Part shown: piece by piece, positions 13,140-15,527 of the stretch
Layout of the letters: each line of letters begins with the position of its first letter
Numbering within the stretch: position 1 is the first letter of the stretch
NCBI GenBank assembly: GCA_028711405.1
Contig: JAQTSH010000015.1
Span: forward strand, 1 to 15,527
DNA: 15,527 nt
Origin: Methanoregula sp.
GTDB lineage: Archaea; Halobacteriota; Methanomicrobia; Methanomicrobiales; Methanospirillaceae
Direction of reading: 5' to 3'
Program-made: the position numbers and the translations under genes
Notes under the pieces: generated by a model
Seen by the model: the letters and a program-made list of their open reading frames with translations, nothing else
What the model was told of the DNA's origin: nothing
Database searches by the model: none

Positions 13140-13439
13140 ACGACTGCTGAACAAGACATACGGGCGTGGGCGGAAGAGTACGCAAAAAAGAACGGCTGGG
13201 TGCTGAACTCCGACAAAAAGGTACTGGATACCGTGATCCGGGGACTTGCACGTAACGAGAAAAAGTTCGGAGAACGGTATTGCCCGTGCCGGCTCCGGTC
13301 CTGGGACAAGAAGAAAGACCGGGCGATCATCTGCCCGTGCATCTACCACAAAGATGAGATCGCTAAAGACGGGCACTGTCACTGCCAGTTCTACTATAGG
13401 AAGGATGCCGCAGAGTTGGTGACGGGAGCAAACGAATGA
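13140..13439 (+). CDS. Ferredoxin:thioredoxin reductase catalytic subunit, start codon unclear
   Basis: The protein carries the three paired-Cys motifs of the catalytic subunit: RYCPCRLR, IICPCIYHKDEI and HCHC. These hold the 4Fe-4S cluster and the active-site disulfide that passes electrons from ferredoxin to thioredoxin. Family-like sequence (AEQDIRAWAEEYAKKNGWVLN) extends upstream of the only standard start, GTG at 13200. No ATG, GTG or TTG lies between the in-frame TAA at 13107 and 13200. The triplet where family members usually start with Met is ACG at 13140 (ACG ACT GCT GAA). Initiation at ACG, a shortened protein from 13200 (79 residues), or a base error are all possible. It overlaps the next gene by ATGA. 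Confidence 0.85.
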   Translation, partial: TTAEQDIRAWAEEYAKKNGWVLNSDKKVLDTVIRGLARNEKKFGERYCPCRLRSWDKKKDRAIICPCIYHKDEIAKDGHCHCQFYYRKDAAELVTGANE

Positions 13440-13786
13440 CATCCGCGCTTGTCACCTGCTCCGGCATATCGAACACCGGGAAACTCACCACGCAAGCGGC
13501 CATCATGCTCATGCAGCGTCGGCCGGGACAATATGTCTGGATGCATGCTAAGCAGTCAACCGCAACACTCGAAGCGGAGATTGGGGACGCGGAACAGGTG
13601 ATCGTGATCGATGGGTGCACAGATTGTTGCGCGAAGAAGAAACTTTCCGCATCCCGCCTGGCACCTCATTGCCACATCATAGCTACCGACCTCGGGATTG
13701 AAAAAAAAGGAATGTGCGAGGTGGAGTATGATGAGATCGAGAAGATCGTCCGGGCAGTCATGGACAACGGGAGTCACCAGGAATGA
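13436..13786 (+). CDS. Second DGC-domain putative metal-binding protein
   Basis: This 116-residue protein shares the DGC pattern with the gene at 12642: VTCSGISNTGKLTTQAA (C8) near the start, VIVIDGCTDCCAKKK (C61, C64, C65) in the middle, and DEIEKIVRAVM near the end. It lacks the Cys-rich N- and C-terminal additions of the first copy. Proteins of this kind are often encoded with DUF2703 proteins and permeases in anaerobes. Its start overlaps the reductase stop and its own stop overlaps the following short DUF2703 fragment, so all are on one transcript. Confidence 0.85.
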   Translation: MTSALVTCSGISNTGKLTTQAAIMLMQRRPGQYVWMHAKQSTATLEAEIGDAEQVIVIDGCTDCCAKKKLSASRLAPHCHIIATDLGIEKKGMCEVEYDEIEKIVRAVMDNGSHQE

Positions 13787-13878
13787 CTACACGACAGTAC
13801 AAGCGTCTTGAGATTGAGAGGAAGGATTTCGCGGTTGATGGCAGAGATGCGGCATGTGCTAATGTGGACGTGAAGTAA
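13783..13878 (+). pseudogene. Truncated DUF2703 copy (31 residues)
   Basis: The ORF overlaps the preceding stop by ATGA and reads YKRLEIERKDFAVDGRDAAC before ending at TAA. The complete gene at 15020 has YKRLEIEWKHFAVGDATCERC at its start, so this is the N-terminal remnant of a second DUF2703 gene. The CxxC pair and everything after it are missing. A 35-bp gap with a strong GGAGG leads to the third permease. Short translated product is possible but function is unlikely. Confidence 0.7.
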
Positions 13879-13913
13879 TCACAGGATTTCTAAAAAATTG
13901 TAAGGAGGAACGA

Positions 13914-14999
13914 ATGTACGAAAACATGCTTATGATCGGGCTGATCGGAGGCATCACAGGGCTTGTTGACTATCTCATGGCGCATGTGCTCACCTGCCTT
14001 ATCCCTGCGTTTTTCATCGCGGGTGCAATGACCGCCCTGCTCAACAAAGAATCGATTACCAAGTATCTGGGTGCGAACGTCCCGCTCTACAAGGCGTACC
14101 CGGTCGCGGTCGTCTCCGGGCTCCTCCTCGCCGTCTGTTCCTGCACGATCCTTCCCCTCTTTGCGGGGATCAAGAAGAAGGGTGCCGGCCTCGGACCGGC
14201 CATCGCCTTCCTCTACACGGCACCGGCTACGAATATTCTTGCTATATCTCTGACCTGGAGCGTGATCGGGGCTGACTTCGCGCTCGCCCGTATCCTTCTT
14301 TCCATCACCTTTGCGATCATCATCGGGCTCATCATATCGAGGCTCTTCAAGGAAAAACCTCCTGAGAAGGTGGCTGCTCCGATCGGGTGCGCATGTGGTC
14401 CCGCAACGGAGGGGGGTGGGGGGCAGAAGTACGTCATCCTCTTCATCGGGACACTGGTAGCGCTCCTCTTTGTCGGTACCTGGAGCATCTTTCTGGAAAA
14501 TAAACTGGCGGGGGTGCCTCTCCGGTTTATCGTTCTCCCCTTGCTTATCCTCCTGATTATCTTCGAAGCACGACGGTGGTTCACTCAGGACCAGCAGAAG
14601 ACCTGGCTGGAAGAGACCTGGTCGTTCATGAAGACCATCTTCCCGCTATTGTTCGTCGGGATCTTTATCGCCGGCGTGCTCGGTGCAATCCTCCCGGGAG
14701 GATTTCTTGAGACGTACCTCGGATCGAACACGGTGGCCGCAAACCTCATCGCTGTCCTCTTCGGGACGTTTATGTACTTCCCTACGCTGGTCGAGGTGCC
14801 GATGGCGAAGATGTTCCTGGATCTCGGCATGGCAAAGGGCCCGCTGCTTGCGTATCTCCTCGCGGATCCGGTTATCTCGCTCCCCAGTATTCTTGTCGTC
14901 CGGAAATACATGGGAACGAAACAGACTATCGCCTATGTGCTTCTGATCGTATTTTTCTGCACACTCGCCGGGTTAATCTATGGTACAGTCATGGGATAA
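13914..14999 (+). CDS. PF03773-type permease, third copy, with VCSCTILPL motif
   Basis: This 361-residue membrane protein belongs to the COG0701/ArsP permease family but is from a different branch than the two others. The first half has AVCSCTILPLFAGI (C75, C77) and AIAFLYTAPATNILAISL. The second has FPLLFVGIFIAGVLGAILPG, YFPTLVEVPMAKMFLDLGMAKG and LADPVISLPSILVVRKYMG. A loop between the halves contains GCACG followed by a Gly-rich run, a possible small metal site. GGAGG at 13904-13908, 5 nt before the ATG, is the strongest ribosome site in the cluster. It is probably the export step served by the DGC and DUF2703 proteins around it; the substrate is not known. Confidence 0.9.
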   Translation: MYENMLMIGLIGGITGLVDYLMAHVLTCLIPAFFIAGAMTALLNKESITKYLGANVPLYKAYPVAVVSGLLLAVCSCTILPLFAGIKKKGAGLGPAIAFLYTAPATNILAISLTWSVIGADFALARILLSITFAIIIGLIISRLFKEKPPEKVAAPIGCACGPATEGGGGQKYVILFIGTLVALLFVGTWSIFLENKLAGVPLRFIVLPLLILLIIFEARRWFTQDQQKTWLEETWSFMKTIFPLLFVGIFIAGVLGAILPGGFLETYLGSNTVAANLIAVLFGTFMYFPTLVEVPMAKMFLDLGMAKGPLLAYLLADPVISLPSILVVRKYMGTKQTIAYVLLIVFFCTLAGLIYGTVMG

Positions 15000-15019
15000 A
15001 GGGGAGGTGAATAGATTCA

Positions 15020-15418
15020 ATGCAAAATCCCTGGTACAAACGTCTTGAAATTGAATGGAAGCACTTCGCAGTCGGTGACGCGACCTGTGAGCGATGCGAG
15101 ATGACCGGCGACGCGCTCCGTGCCGCCATAGAAGAACTCCGGCACGAGTTCGCTCCTGTCGGGGTGAAGATCAACCTGACCGAGACGCTCCTTGACAAGA
15201 CACGGATTGCAGAGTCAAACGAAATCCGCATGAACGGGACACTGCTCGAAGATCTGCTCGCCGCCGGGATCGTTTCAACAGACTGCCCCTCCTGTGGCAC
15301 GCTCGCCGGGGAGCGCACCTGCTGCCGTGCGATTGAGATCGGAGATGAACAGTATGAGGATGTCCCGGCATGGGCGATTAAGAAAGCCGCGTACCGGGCG
15401 CTTGGAGTATCGTTATGA
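15020..15418 (+). CDS. DUF2703 family Cys-rich protein
   Basis: This 132-residue protein starts YKRLEIEWKHFAVGDATCERCEMTG (C23, C26), then ESNEIRMNGTLLEDLL, then STDCPSCGTLAGERTCC (C89, C92, C101, C102). This matches DUF2703, a family found near metal(loid) permeases and DGC proteins in anaerobes. The LTETLLDKTRIAESNEIRMNG middle looks like a thioredoxin-like fold without the usual active site (inference). It lies 20 bp after the third permease and overlaps the following DUF166 gene by ATGA, so it continues the same operon. Confidence 0.85.
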   Translation: MQNPWYKRLEIEWKHFAVGDATCERCEMTGDALRAAIEELRHEFAPVGVKINLTETLLDKTRIAESNEIRMNGTLLEDLLAAGIVSTDCPSCGTLAGERTCCRAIEIGDEQYEDVPAWAIKKAAYRALGVSL

Positions 15419-15527
15419 AAATCGGCATTGTTAGTGACGGAAAGTTTGGAGATAGGGCATATGAAATAATCAAGGAAAAGTTCCCGACCGAATGGATCAT
15501 GGCACCATTCCCGGGCAGTCCGATTGC
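15415..15527 (+). CDS. DUF166 family protein, partial at window end
   Basis: The first 37 codons (MKIGIVSDGKFGDRAYEIIK and onward through WIMAPFPGSP) match the start of DUF166 proteins, a family common in methanogens whose function is not established. The start overlaps the DUF2703 stop (ATGA). The gene runs off the window, so nothing can be said about its later Cys residues. Confidence 0.7.
   Translation, partial: MKIGIVSDGKFGDRAYEIIKEKFPTEWIMAPFPGSPI

Overview
The window looks like a chromosomal segment from a methanogenic euryarchaeon, most likely of the Methanomicrobia/Methanomicrobiales. This is an inference. It rests on archaeal TATA-type promoters, GGAGG-type ribosome binding sites, tight ATGA gene overlaps, and families common in methanogens (DUF166, DUF169, ferredoxin:thioredoxin reductase, HxlR regulators, HgcC-like AbrB protein). 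No rRNA, tRNA, CRISPR array or insertion sequence was recognised.

Layout. (1) 104-2638: an HxlR regulator, divergent from a four-gene operon of a PF03773-type (ArsP/DUF318) permease with a Cys-rich central insert and three small membrane proteins, two of them paralogous. (2) 2798-5174: a DUF169 protein, a C39-like cysteine peptidase domain protein and a class I SAM methyltransferase. (3) 7442-5302, minus strand: ArsR repressor, HgcC-like AbrB protein, a tiny protein with a duplicated CCxCGPKIVPKT-type motif, an ArsF-like lipoprotein and an ArsG-like membrane protein. This resembles the arsEFG organoarsenical (nitroaromatic) reduction and efflux systems. (4) 7551-8754 and 8948-11990, plus strand: two homologous leader regions, each with a very short Cys-containing ORF and a hairpin/T6 tract. 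They precede a second permease and an atypical P1B-type ATPase whose transmembrane CPC motif is CSC. (5) 12127-15527: a run of small redox and metal-binding genes (a Cys-containing small protein, a redox-active-disulfide thioredoxin, DGC protein, ferredoxin:thioredoxin reductase catalytic subunit, second DGC protein, a truncated DUF2703 copy), a third permease, a full DUF2703 protein and the start of a DUF166 gene.

How the parts fit. A shared promoter architecture links the clusters: two ATTTCA-N8-TGAAAT-like dyads, first-to-first base 52-53 bp apart, with a TATA-like element always starting 27 bp after the first dyad starts. It occurs before the DUF169 gene, between arsR and the second permease, before the ATPase, and in decayed form before the 12127 operon. 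The natural candidate to bind these dyads is the ArsR protein encoded at 7056-7442. The likely picture is one metal(loid) or organometal(loid) stress regulon: sensing by ArsR, thiol reducing power from ferredoxin through FTR and a small thioredoxin, handling by Cys-rich DGC, DUF2703 and HMA-like domains, and export by three permeases, ArsG and the P-type ATPase. The substrate (arsenic, antimony, mercury, copper or an organic derivative) cannot be read from sequence alone.
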